Shown one piece after another: positions 25,815 to 34,926 of a DNA stretch of 58,446 bases. The DNA is taken from contig NZ_JAJOMB010000036.1 in assembly GCF_021129305.1 (NCBI RefSeq), positions 1 through 58,446 on the forward strand, read 5' to 3'. Position numbers and translations under genes: made by a program. Under the pieces are notes generated by a model. It saw only the letters and a list, made by a program, of their open reading frames with translations. It ran no database searches and was not told where the DNA came from. The stretch comes from Kineosporia babensis. Its GTDB lineage: Bacteria > Actinomycetota > Actinomycetes > Actinomycetales > Kineosporiaceae. The stretch's first letter is position 1. Each line of letters opens with the position of its first letter.

Positions 25815-27452
25815 TCAGGAATCGGGCTTGTCGTTCTTCCTGCGCCGCCGTGAGAACGGCGGTATGAGGCCTGACCACGGTCCTGACGGCCGGGACCGCG
25901 GTGAGGCAGGCTTACGGTTCCCGGCCCGAGCGCCACCGGTTGAGCGACCTTCTCCGCGCGAGCCTGCGGGATCCTGCGCTCCGGCCCGCCAGGCCTGCAG
26001 AGACGGTGAGTCCAGGGGTGGACGACTTTTCCCCCGCTTGGCCAGCCGCTTGTCCGCTTCTATGCGCCGACCGATCTCGGCGTTACGCAGACGGTTGCGT
26101 CGCTTGGTCGCCCTTGCGCGCTGCCCAGCGCGCCTTCTGACCTGCTGAGCGGCAAGCCTTTGAGCTCTTTCCTCAGCTGTTTCCGGATTGCGGCGGCGCC
26201 GCCGACCGGATCCCGGCGGATTCTGAGCGCCCTGGCCCGTCGCCTCGCCCCGTTCTTGCCGGCCACCAGCGTTCGGGGCTCCCGAGCGCCGTCCCGATGA
26301 TGCGGTGCGGGCGGTACGGGATTCCTTCACCGCCGACTGCGCCGGAGCAGCGATGCCGAACGTCGCGCTCCGGCCCGTCAGCGACCGTCGGCCCGATCGG
26401 CCACGGGAAGGCAAGCGCGAGCCGGCACGAGCGCCGTCGGGAACGCTGCGCGCCCGCAGGCCGAAGCGCCGCCCACCCGGGATCCGACGCAGCAGACCGA
26501 CCCCATCCAGGCCGTCCAGACCACGCAGACGACCTGGATTCAGTTTCCGTGCCATCAAGGCGACCCCTGCCGCCGTGACCTGGCGAGCCAGGCCGACCCG
26601 CACGACAGCACCCAAGACGCTGAATCCGCGCCCACCCCCACCGAAACCACCGGCCGGCAACGCCCGAGCCACCACAGCAGGCACTCGCAGCACCATGATC
26701 AGCAGGCACAGGGTCAGCAGCAGATTGATCAGGTTGTCGGTGCCGCTGAAGGCGGCCAGGTCCGTGCCCTGCGGACCCGGATCCATGAACAGCAGAATGC
26801 CCAGATGCATGGTCAGCGCCTGCCCCAAGACAGTGAGCATGACCGCACTGACATCACGCCACCACGCCTGCGCGATCGGATCCAGCCACGGCACCGCATG
26901 ACAGGCCAGCGCCAACGGCCCCAGCCCGACCGCAATCGACAGCCCGGCGAACCGGACCAGCCAGCTGACGACCAGCCATAACAGCAGGAACAGAATGAGC
27001 GCAAACAGGACCGTGCTCAGAATCAGATGGCTGGGTAGAACGTCGTCCACCGAGATCTCGCTGACTCCCAGATCACCCAGCGTCTCCAGACCGCTCGGAG
27101 CCAGTCCGGTGATCAGCGCGTTGGTCACGTCCGTGAACTGCCGCACGATCCAGGTGGATTCGTGGGCCGCCACGAATCCCAGCACCATCCGCTGCAGGAC
27201 ATCCTTGGCCGAGAACGTTCCGCTCAAACCGCCGTGCCCCAGGGCCAGCACCGCCGCGATCATGGCCAGAACCACATACCCGGCCTGCACCATCTGCAGC
27301 GAACGCGCAGCCAGATCCATGACCGGCTGCTGCGTGGTCACCGCCGGCACCCGCAGAATCAGGTCCTTCACCCACAGCAGGACAACGTTCAGCGGCCCGG
27401 CAAAACCCTTCCAGAAGAACCCGAACAGATCCTGCATCACGAAATCGGGCAC
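25815..27452 (-). CDS. TrbL/VirB6-like membrane protein
   Basis: About 545 residues. Several membrane helices occupy the first 320 residues, for example VVLAMIAAVLALG, LILSTVLFALILFLLLWLVV, GLSIAVGLGPLALACHAVPW and LINLLLTLCLLIMVLRVP; the last 220 residues are a highly basic, Arg/Ser/Gly-rich cytoplasmic tail. This is the layout of TrbL/VirB6-type inner-membrane channel components of actinobacterial transfer systems. The GTG at 27452 and the ATG at 27437 are both possible; neither has a strong ribosome binding site, consistent with coupling to the upstream gene whose stop is at 27457. Confidence 0.75.
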   Translation of the reverse strand: MPDFVMQDLFGFFWKGFAGPLNVVLLWVKDLILRVPAVTTQQPVMDLAARSLQMVQAGYVVLAMIAAVLALGHGGLSGTFSAKDVLQRMVLGFVAAHESTWIVRQFTDVTNALITGLAPSGLETLGDLGVSEISVDDVLPSHLILSTVLFALILFLLLWLVVSWLVRFAGLSIAVGLGPLALACHAVPWLDPIAQAWWRDVSAVMLTVLGQALTMHLGILLFMDPGPQGTDLAAFSGTDNLINLLLTLCLLIMVLRVPAVVARALPAGGFGGGGRGFSVLGAVVRVGLARQVTAAGVALMARKLNPGRLRGLDGLDGVGLLRRIPGGRRFGLRARSVPDGARAGSRLPSRGRSGRRSLTGRSATFGIAAPAQSAVKESRTARTASSGRRSGAPNAGGRQERGEATGQGAQNPPGSGRRRRRNPETAEERAQRLAAQQVRRRAGQRARATKRRNRLRNAEIGRRIEADKRLAKRGKSRPPLDSPSLQAWRAGAQDPAGSRGEGRSTGGARAGNRKPASPRSRPSGPWSGLIPPFSRRRRKNDKPDS

Positions 27453-27456
27453 CAGA

Positions 27457-28404
27457 TCACCCCACCCCAAGGATCGACTGAACGATCGCCAGGATCTGCG
27501 GGGCCAGCAACGCCAGCGCATACCCCAGAACAGCCGCCGAGGCGAAACCCTTGGCCCGGTCGACCGACTGCGGATCACGCGCCACTAGATAGAACAGGCC
27601 CGCCAATGTCAGCGCACAGGTGGCTACCACCAGGGCGATCTGACGCAGCCAGTCCGTCGCGTTGTTGATGACGACTGGCAGATCAGCAGCCTGCCCCGGA
27701 TCCTGCGGCGCCGGCAACTGCTGAGAGCGCACCAATACCCCAGCCCCACCCGATGTCGCTGCAGCAGGGACCGCATTCCACGGCCTCGAAGCCGCAACAA
27801 CAAGATTCGCCGTCAACACCCGACTCGATGACGCTGACGCTCTGCCCGGGGCAGCCAGCACGAGCAGGACATACACCAGCAGCGCCACCATGATCGTCAT
27901 CAGCAGCAACCCCCGGGCTCTGCGTCCCCACCACCATCGCGCAGACCGAAGCCCAAGCACGCATCCCCGGCGAGCCCCTCCGCGCCAGTACCCTTTCACG
28001 GGACGTTCCGTCGCCCTCCCGGTGACGGGGCGAAGCCGGGCAGCCACCCATTCTTGCGCCCACCACAGGGCGATCCGTCCATCCCACAGCAGGCCCATCC
28101 AGCGCTTGCGCACGGCAGCCATCCTTCTCGCACAGCGCAGCCACCCGTCCCGATGGCGCCGATGCTCGGTCCTCCAGCAACGGCCCCGGCGGGCCACCCA
28201 GAACCCACGCGAGAGAACATCGTTGCGGTGCACCGGGCCAGGACGCCGAGGACCAAGTCCACGCTCCGCCCGACCACAGGAGCGAAACTGTGGGGCGCGG
28301 TGCCGGCTCCGCTGACCGACTGCTGGGCCATGGAGCGGCACCCGCCGCAGGAACCAGCGCGAACACACTGGTGGAACGGGGTAGGGGTCGGACGGCTGTG
28401 TCAT
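27457..28404 (-). CDS. Small membrane protein, pilin/VirB2-like C terminus
   Basis: 315 residues from the ATG at 28404 with GGAGGAG upstream. The first 165 residues are basic and Arg/Trp-rich. Then comes a hydrophobic helix (GLLLMTIMVALLVYVLLVLAAPG) with a possible signal cleavage site (APGRASA). The last 70 residues hold two helices (QIALVVATCALTLAGLFYLVA and AVLGYALALLAPQILAIVQSIL) like VirB2/TrbC-type pilins. The order pilin, VirB6, PrgI, VirB4 and VirD4 makes a transfer role likely. The long basic N terminus is unusual. Confidence 0.6.
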   Translation of the reverse strand: MTQPSDPYPVPPVCSRWFLRRVPLHGPAVGQRSRHRAPQFRSCGRAERGLGPRRPGPVHRNDVLSRGFWVARRGRCWRTEHRRHRDGWLRCARRMAAVRKRWMGLLWDGRIALWWAQEWVAARLRPVTGRATERPVKGYWRGGARRGCVLGLRSARWWWGRRARGLLLMTIMVALLVYVLLVLAAPGRASASSSRVLTANLVVAASRPWNAVPAAATSGGAGVLVRSQQLPAPQDPGQAADLPVVINNATDWLRQIALVVATCALTLAGLFYLVARDPQSVDRAKGFASAAVLGYALALLAPQILAIVQSILGVG

Positions 28405-28927
28405 GGGCTCCTCCAGCCCCCGCTCCAGCACTTAAAGCGTCAGCGGGGACACGGTCATGGCCGGCCCGCCGCTCTCTGCATCAGAGAAGGACGCAACCGG
28501 CCGGACAGGACGGACGGGCTCTGCCGGCCCGAACCGACAGAACATGAGACGCCGCGACTCCCCGAACCTTCGAACAGTGCTTTTCAGGGATGCCTTTCCG
28601 CGAGCGGCTTCATCTGTCCAAAGCCCGCTGGTTGGCATGTGCACGCCTCACCGGCGTACAAACCGATCAACCAGCCCCATCCACCACGTCAACCGTTGGT
28701 AACAAGCACCGGCCACGAGCTTTCTCCGGGCGCTGCTGCAGAACCAATCGTCTGCTGGGTCACGGTGTCGCCGAACCCTTCAGCGACGCCCGTCAAAGAC
28801 GATCGATGCCGGTTGCATGATGACCGTTTCCTGCGCAGACCCCAGAAGACTGCTAGCGAAATCCGTCTTCCAGCAACCAAGTTAGTGACGTGTCCATGAG
28901 GTGGACGCGATCGGGTAGCCGATTTGC
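28405..28927. other. 523-nt intergenic region
   Basis: No frame that I trust; a 70-codon minus-strand frame at 28432-28644 lacks a ribosome binding site. It presumably holds the promoter of the transfer operon that starts at 28404. It is less GC-rich near 28690-28890. Confidence 0.4.
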
Positions 28928-29719
28928 TCAGATGCTGTCGATGCGCAGAGCTTCGAGCAGCTGAGTCTCAGCCTGACGCCGACGGGTCCACGCCGTTCGC
29001 AGGCCCACCTCCTGACGAACCGCCTCCGCGCTCAAAGTGCGACCCTCAAGACGGGTGCGAGCGATCAGTTCGCTCTCCTCCGGCGCCATCACCCCGGCCC
29101 TGACCGCACGCCACAACACCGTCTCCGGGTGCCCCGATGCCGCGGCCAGACTCACACAAGCGTCCAAGTCGTCCCGGGCTTCAGCATCCGCCAACCGCAC
29201 GGCACGCCGGGCCCTGCGCACACCCGCATCAACCAGACGCCCGCACACTCGCCGAACCGCAAGATCGTCAATGTCCAGCGTCCCGATCCGCTCCAGAAAT
29301 CCCACGACCACCTCGGCCTCAAGGTCATCCAGACCAACCACAGCGCTAGCCGAGCAACCAGCCGCCAAATGGCTAACCTGCCGCGACAACGCAGGAGCCG
29401 CCACTGCCACGCAGACAGGCTTCCCGTCGCTGCCGACCTCGCGTGCCCACCGAATCAGGCGTCGCCACACCTCGTCCTGCAGATCCCCCGAGGTATTGGG
29501 CGACATCAGCACCTTGCGCAGAACCGCGGGAGTCACGGGTCTGTGCTCTTCACCCGATGCAGTCGCTTCCGGCATCACCATTCCGGACGGCCAGAGCACC
29601 GGAAGAACAGGGCTGGCCTCGACAGCACGTTCAACACCCGCAAGAAGCCCACCACCGGGCCTCCATCCCGAACGCGAGCACACCGCTCGCTCTTGATGCG
29701 GCAGCGAGGCACCAGCCAC
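28928..29719 (-). CDS. Sigma-like helix-turn-helix protein
   Basis: About 263 residues. GGAGG lies 6 nt before the GTG at 29719, which I prefer to the upstream TTG. The middle is helical (DEVWRRLIRWAREVG, VVVGFLERIGTLD, RRVCGRLVDAGVRRARR). The C-terminal 55 residues (PEESELIARTRLEGRTL, RQEVGLRTAWTRRRQAETQL) have the form of a sigma region 4 / HTH domain. It lacks a full region 2, so it is more likely a regulator than a true sigma factor. As the first gene in front of the transfer cluster it could control it, perhaps at the repeated intergenic motifs (inference). Confidence 0.6.
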   Translation of the reverse strand: MAGASLPHQERAVCSRSGWRPGGGLLAGVERAVEASPVLPVLWPSGMVMPEATASGEEHRPVTPAVLRKVLMSPNTSGDLQDEVWRRLIRWAREVGSDGKPVCVAVAAPALSRQVSHLAAGCSASAVVGLDDLEAEVVVGFLERIGTLDIDDLAVRRVCGRLVDAGVRRARRAVRLADAEARDDLDACVSLAAASGHPETVLWRAVRAGVMAPEESELIARTRLEGRTLSAEAVRQEVGLRTAWTRRRQAETQLLEALRIDSI

Positions 29720-29963
29720 AACGAACCTCCACAACTCGAAGACACCGGCTCGCCCGGCTACCCGCTATCCAGCCTTCTCCGTTTCCTTGTTGACCAGATC
29801 AACAGGACCAACGGCGAAGCCAACTCGGCCAACTGCGTCACACGACCGACCGTCCCAGTCGAAGCACCACGGTCAACCAGGCCAACGGATCTACAGGACC
29901 CCTGACCGGGACAGTCCCTGACCAGGAACGGGCATCGCGAATGGACGACCCCGTTCCCCTCAA
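29720..29963. other. Region between regulator gene and array 1
   Basis: Contains an inverted copy of the shared motif (TCAACAGGACCAAC, 29799-29812) and further related pieces such as GGTCAACCAGGCCAAC near 29870. No gene seen. Confidence 0.45.
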
Positions 29964-32711
29964 GTCGCTATGGGGCCCGGCCGAGGGGCCGGGAACGGGT
30001 CGGTTCGTCGGCGGTCCGCTGCCGGATCGCGTTCCGGTCGTTATGGAGGCCCGGCCGGATGGCCGGGAACGGTGGCGAGACCGGATGCCCGCCGAGCAAT
30101 GGCTCGCGATGTCGCTATGGAGGCCCGGCCGGGTGGCCGGGAACGGGCGACGAGTAACCGACCACCGCACAGTCCATGTGCGTCGCTATGGAGGCCCGGC
30201 CGGGTGGCCGGGAACGGACTCCAAGGTCCAGGCCACCGCCCGCGGCTGCACCGTCGTCGCTATGGAGGCCCGGCCGGGTGGCCGGGAACGGTGGTCGATG
30301 CGGCAGGACGGCAGGACCCACAGGTCGTCGTCGCTATGGAGGCCCGGCCGGGTGGCCGGGAACGGTCCCCTGCATCCGAGGTGGGATGCGTTGTTCCCGT
30401 ACTGGGTCGCTATGGAGGCCCGGCCGGGTGGCCGGGAACGGCCCGCGTCTCAGCGGCGGTCGCCGCCGACGAATGGCGGTCGCTATGGAGGCCCGGCCGG
30501 GTGGCCGGGAACGGCGTTGGTGCCGGCGATCTCGACGTAGGCCAGCGGGCTTGTCGCTATGGAGGCCCGGCCGGGTGGCCGGGAACGGAAGGTTGCCCAT
30601 CATCCGGTGCTCGAGCGCTTCTGGTGTCGCTATGGAGGCCCGGCCGGGTGGCCGGGAACGGCCCGCCCCCGTAGCCCCGGCGAAGATCATGTGAGGGTGT
30701 CGCTATGGAGGCCCGGCCGGGTGGCCGGGAACGGGCGGTCCTCGTGGACGCCAGCCTGGCGAACCCAGTAGTCGCTATGGAGGCCCGGCCGGGTGGCCGG
30801 GAACGGCGGCGGGGGTGTGGTTCTAGACGATTCGCAGACGAGAGTCGCTATGGAGGCCCGGCCGGGTGGCCGGGAACGGTCGTTCACCGAATCAGCCTCG
30901 GTCGTACAAGCCGAGTCGCTATGGAGGCCCGGCCGGGTGGCCGGGAACGGGGTACACCAATGGCGCTCACCCGGGCGGGACTCTCCGGTCGCTATGGAGG
31001 CCCGGCCGGGTGGCCGGGAACGGCGCCACAACATCGGGCCTGGACCCGCCGCACCACCAGGTCGCTATGGAGGCCCGGCCGGGTGGCCGGGAACGGGGCC
31101 AGCCATGCCACGCCGACGTGCTGCTCGAGGTGGCGTCGCTATGGAGGCCCGGCCGGGTGGCCGGGAACGGGCCGGCGGCTTCGGCCTGCATGTCGCCGAG
31201 GTGGGCGTCGTCGCTATGGAGGCCCGGCCGGGTGGCCGGGAACGGCTGACCGCCGTCTCGTGGAGGACGACGTACATGACGTCGCTATGGAGGCCCGGCC
31301 GGGTGGCCGGGAACGGCTCATGCCGCTGCGTCTCGAAGAGGACGACCTAGCGGTCGCTATGGAGGCCCGGCCGGGTGGCCGGGAACGGACCGCCGACGGC
31401 ACCTTCATCACCTTCGGGCCCGACAAGTCGCTATGGAGGCCCGGCCGGGTGGCCGGGAACGGTGTCCGTGCCGCTCTTGATCAGGGCGCCGATGTCGACG
31501 TCGCTATGGAGGCCCGGCCGGGTGGCCGGGAACGGTCGCCGGATGCTGTTGCGGTACAAGCTCTCACGCACCGGTCGCTATGGAGGCCCGGCCGGGTGGC
31601 CGGGAACGGTCGCCGGATGCTGTTGCGGTACAAGCTCTCACGCACCGGTCGCTATGGAGGCCCGGCCGGGTGGCCGGGAACGGGAAGTACGGGAAGCGGA
31701 CGTACTACTGGCGGCTACTGGTCGCTATGGAGGCCCGGCCGGGTGGCCGGGAACGGATCGTTCACCCCTGTAACTGCAGGCCCGGCAAGGTGACGTCGCT
31801 ATGGAGGCCCGGCCGGGTGGCCGGGAACGGCTCGACGCGGGTTACTTCCATCGCATTGGATATGCAGGTTGTCGCTATGGAGGCCCGGCCGGGTGGCCGG
31901 GAACGGACGCAGCTCGTGCGACACGGCGACCTCCGCCCCGACGTGTCGCTATGGAGGCCCGGCCGGGTGGCCGGGAACGGCGCCAGCGAGGACCCGGAGA
32001 AGTACGCGGAGGCGTTGTCGCTATGGAGGCCCGGCCGGGTGGCCGGGAACGGCGCCTACCTACAAGGCGCCCGAGGAACTGCTGGAGGCGTCGCTATGGA
32101 GGCCCGGCCGGGTGGCCGGGAACGGAGGCAGGACTGGGTGTACGGAGACGCCGGGTCATACATGTCGCTATGGAGGCCCGGCCGGGTGGCCGGGAACGGA
32201 GTGGTGCATCACCACTGTTAGGGACTCGATGCTCACAGGTCGCTATGGAGGCCCGGCCGGGTGGCCGGGAACGGCCGAGGTCAACCGGGTCGTCCGGACG
32301 CTCGCCGAGCGGTCGCTATGGAGGCCCGGCCGGGTGGCCGGGAACGGTTCGGGGTTTCGTAGACGATCCAGGAGCCGCCGCCGGTCGCTATGGAGGCCCG
32401 GCCGGGTGGCCGGGAACGGGTGGGCCAGGCCCGGGGGTTGCAGCAGCGCGGCAGACGTCGCTATGGAGGCCCGGCCGGGTGGCCGGGAACGGGGGCCTGG
32501 ACCGGCGCCCGTTCTTCCACAACCCGCACGTCGCTATGGAGGCCCGGCCGGGTGGCCGGGAACGGGACCGACGTGATCGACCGTCTGACCACGGAACTCG
32601 GCGTCGCTATGGAGGCCCGGCCGGGTGGCCGGGAACGGCCGAGTGTGCTGTGCTCGGGTCGATGATGCTGTCCCCGTCGCTATGGAGGCCCGGCCGGGTG
32701 GCCGGGAACGG
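29964..32711 (-). CRISPR. CRISPR array 1 (38 repeats, 37 spacers)
   Basis: 36-nt repeats at a period of about 73 nt with spacers of about 35-41 nt. On the plus strand the repeat begins GTCGCTATGG and ends GGGAACGG; read on the minus strand (crRNA sense) it contains the stem CCCGGCC and GGCCGGG around an ACCC loop and ends in ATAGCGAC. The first repeat at 29964 has a deletion and substitutions, the second at 30037 has two changes, and the other repeats I read look uniform. Hence the leader is at the right, next to cas2, and transcription is leftward. Two neighbouring spacers are identical (31536-31573 and 31610-31647). Confidence 0.97.
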
Positions 32712-32883
32712 GGCTCGCCATATTTGGCGTAGCTGACCTGCATCTTTACAGCAACTTGCGAGCGCTCACAATCCGTGACTGGGTTTCTGCAGTGAGCTCC
32801 GCAGGCTTCCTTGATCATCATGCCTCTGACCTGCATGCGAGCGCTCAAGCGTGCGCGGGCGGTCATTGGACCGCTCGCAGGCT
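32712..32883 (-). promoter_or_regulatory. Leader of CRISPR array 1
   Basis: The stretch between cas2 and the first repeat is less GC-rich and homologous to the leader of array 2. AGCGCT cores at 32761-32766 and 32840-32845 lie 49 and 128 nt from the array. GCTGTAAAGAT just inside the proximal box could be a -10 region for array transcription. A small palindrome GCCATATTTGGC is present at about 32717-32728 in this leader only. Confidence 0.8.
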
Positions 32884-33168
32884 TCACAGGATCCGTACCC
32901 CGTTGCTCGGTAGCTTCAGGGGTTGTCCTACGAAGGTGAATTGCTGGCCGTTCAGGCTGCCGATGTCGACGATGATTACAGAGTCTTCGGTGAGGTGCAT
33001 CTGTTCTTCGACCGCGGCTCTGCAGTGGATGAGTTCGGTTCGGCTGAGGTCGCAGACGAAGACCGAGTACTGGAGTCGCTCGCCATACTCCTCCATTGTC
33101 TTGGCCACTCGCCTGAGGCGGGTGGGGTCGCGGATGTCGTAGGCGATCAGGTGGCGGCGGCGGGCCAT
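32884..33168 (-). CDS. cas2: Cas2
   Basis: 94 residues, the normal length. It has the Cas2 start RRHLIAYDIRDPTRLRRVAK with the conserved first-strand Asp, and YSVFVCDLSRTEL in the second strand. Cas2 pairs with Cas1 to integrate new spacers. The ATG at 33168 has GGAGG 6 nt upstream. It is the last gene of the leftward operon, 21 nt after cas4-cas1, and its stop lies just before the array 1 leader. It is the only cas2 in the window, so it presumably serves both arrays. Confidence 0.96.
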   Translation of the reverse strand: MARRRHLIAYDIRDPTRLRRVAKTMEEYGERLQYSVFVCDLSRTELIHCRAAVEEQMHLTEDSVIIVDIGSLNGQQFTFVGQPLKLPSNGVRIL

Positions 33169-33189
33169 GTTTCCTCCCGGCGTTGGGGG

Positions 33190-34926
33190 TCAGCGGGTGG
33201 TGAGTGGTGTGTATTCGGGAAGTTCGCCGACAAGGTGTGCCGCGAGGAGCCGGCACTGGACTTCGATGGCCCGCCGGTAGCTGACTCGGTATCCGAAGAC
33301 GGGGTGGCGGATCTCGTGGTTGAGGCGGCGTTCGTAGGCGCCGATGACGGCTGTTCTGCCCTCGCGTTCGAGTTGGCATCCGCCGCCGCGTTGGGTGAAG
33401 TGGTGCTGGCGGATCTCGCCGTTGTTGATCAGTTGGATGACGGTGCTATCGGCGATGATGGGACGGAACTCTTCAGCGACGTCGAGGGCCAGGGCAGGGC
33501 GTCCGAATCGGGGACGGTGGTAGACGCCCAGGTACGGGTCGAGTCCGACGAGGTGGATGGCTGCGGTGATGTCTTTGACCAGGAGCGCGTAGGTGAAGGA
33601 GAGAAGAGCGTTGACGGGGTCCGGGGGCGGGCGTCGGGCTCGGCCGTTGCTGTCGAAGCTGGTGATGTCGACATCGGTGGAAGGCTTCAGCATGCCGGTG
33701 AAGGCTGCGAAGTAAAGCCGGGCTGCGGTTCCTTCCACACCGAGGAGCGAGGGAAACCCTTCTACCTGCATGGTTCTCTCGGCCAGGTGCCCCAGTTGTT
33801 CAATGATCCGCTGGGTGTCTGGGCGACTGTTTCTTCGGGTGAGCGTCCTGCAGTTTCGGATCTTTCCGTTGATCATGCGGCTCGCGATGGCCAGGGTGAC
33901 CTCGGTACTTGCCGTGTATTGGGCGCGGCGCATGTCGACATGCTTGCTGGGCAAGCCAGCGGCCATGCCGGTGAGCCAGCCTCCGTAGGAGAACCAGGCC
34001 ACGGGGATTTCCCGGTCGAAGAGCTCGCGCATGGCCTGGGACGAGATGGTGATGTTGCCGTACACGTTGACCTGGTTGACGTCGATGAGCCGGTAGCTTC
34101 CGAGTTTCTCTTTCTCTCGGTAAATTTCGAGCCTTCCACGGCGGACCGCAACGAGAGCACCCTGTTCACTGACGTAGACGGGGCGGCTGTCGGGATCGGC
34201 CACCATGACGCGACGAGGCGCTGGGGACGTGCGTGTTCGGAGGGTGTTGATCTCGTCCGGCATGCAGATCGACACCAGTGAGCATGCAGGGCATTTGGGG
34301 CTGTCTTTCAAGGGTGGGGGCGGCTTGTCGGACGCGGCGACTTCCTTGAGGTCGGCCAGAACCGCCCTGACACGCTCGCGGTGCTTCTCAGTGATTTCGA
34401 TGGTCACCCGTCGGCGCGTTTCGGCGTACCAGATTTCAGCGTGGCGAACCGTGTGGCCGGCGTCGCTGAGCAGGAGCGCCTGAATGATGGACTGGATCTC
34501 GTCGCTCGGCCACGGACGGCCTCGCGGGTCGGGGGATCCTTTCTTGTAGTCGATCGGGGTCACGGTGCCATCGTTTGCGATAGTGATGACGTCCGTCTTG
34601 GCTGTGACGCCCAGGTCCGGGGATGAGAGCCAGTAGGAACGCACCGTACGTCCGGCGGCGTGCTCCGGGTCGTGCTGGCCAGGTTCGGGAAGGTCGCCTC
34701 CCGGTTGATCGACAACCCTGTGGACGTAGAGCCCTTCTTCGACATCGTCGCTGGTGACGAAGCGCTGTTGGACCCATTCAAGATGGAACAGTCGTGGGCA
34801 GTAGACGAATTCGTTGACCATCCGAGCCGGGACCAGATCTGGCAGCGACTCCAAGTTGGACGTCATGTTCTGGTCCGGGTCACCTTCTTGTGGCTCAGTC
34901 GGCTTGTCCTGGAATTCGTGGTTCAT
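33190..34926 (-). CDS. cas4-cas1: Cas4-Cas1 fusion, type I-G
   Basis: 578 residues. Residues 1 to about 228 are Cas4: C43 (VYCPRLF) and the C-terminal Cys set C212, C215, C221 should hold an iron-sulfur cluster, and TD112 and PID126YKKG belong to the nuclease site. Residues from about 238 are Cas1, with the metal ligands E398 (GVEGTAARLYF), H470 (GVYHRPRFG) and the DVAEEFRP block (about 482-489). Cas4-Cas1 fusions are a hallmark of type I-G, where Cas4 trims prespacers and checks the PAM. The start codon overlaps the csb3-like stop by 4 nt (ATGA). It is the only integrase in the island. Confidence 0.96.
   Translation of the reverse strand: MNHEFQDKPTEPQEGDPDQNMTSNLESLPDLVPARMVNEFVYCPRLFHLEWVQQRFVTSDDVEEGLYVHRVVDQPGGDLPEPGQHDPEHAAGRTVRSYWLSSPDLGVTAKTDVITIANDGTVTPIDYKKGSPDPRGRPWPSDEIQSIIQALLLSDAGHTVRHAEIWYAETRRRVTIEITEKHRERVRAVLADLKEVAASDKPPPPLKDSPKCPACSLVSICMPDEINTLRTRTSPAPRRVMVADPDSRPVYVSEQGALVAVRRGRLEIYREKEKLGSYRLIDVNQVNVYGNITISSQAMRELFDREIPVAWFSYGGWLTGMAAGLPSKHVDMRRAQYTASTEVTLAIASRMINGKIRNCRTLTRRNSRPDTQRIIEQLGHLAERTMQVEGFPSLLGVEGTAARLYFAAFTGMLKPSTDVDITSFDSNGRARRPPPDPVNALLSFTYALLVKDITAAIHLVGLDPYLGVYHRPRFGRPALALDVAEEFRPIIADSTVIQLINNGEIRQHHFTQRGGGCQLEREGRTAVIGAYERRLNHEIRHPVFGYRVSYRRAIEVQCRLLAAHLVGELPEYTPLTTR

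Noticed and set aside
28432-28644. 70-codon minus-strand frame between the HTH and pilin-like genes
   Set aside because: No convincing ribosome binding site, and a low-complexity Pro/Val/Arg stretch suggests noise.
14906-29719. Search for a relaxase or oriT in the transfer module
   Set aside because: No protein with a histidine triad or other relaxase motif was seen, and no convincing nick-site arrangement; it may lie outside the window.
29941-32736. Several long open frames running through array 1 and, on the minus strand, through array 2
   Set aside because: They are products of the stop-free, regularly spaced 36-nt repeats; their translations only repeat the same peptide with spacer-derived inserts.
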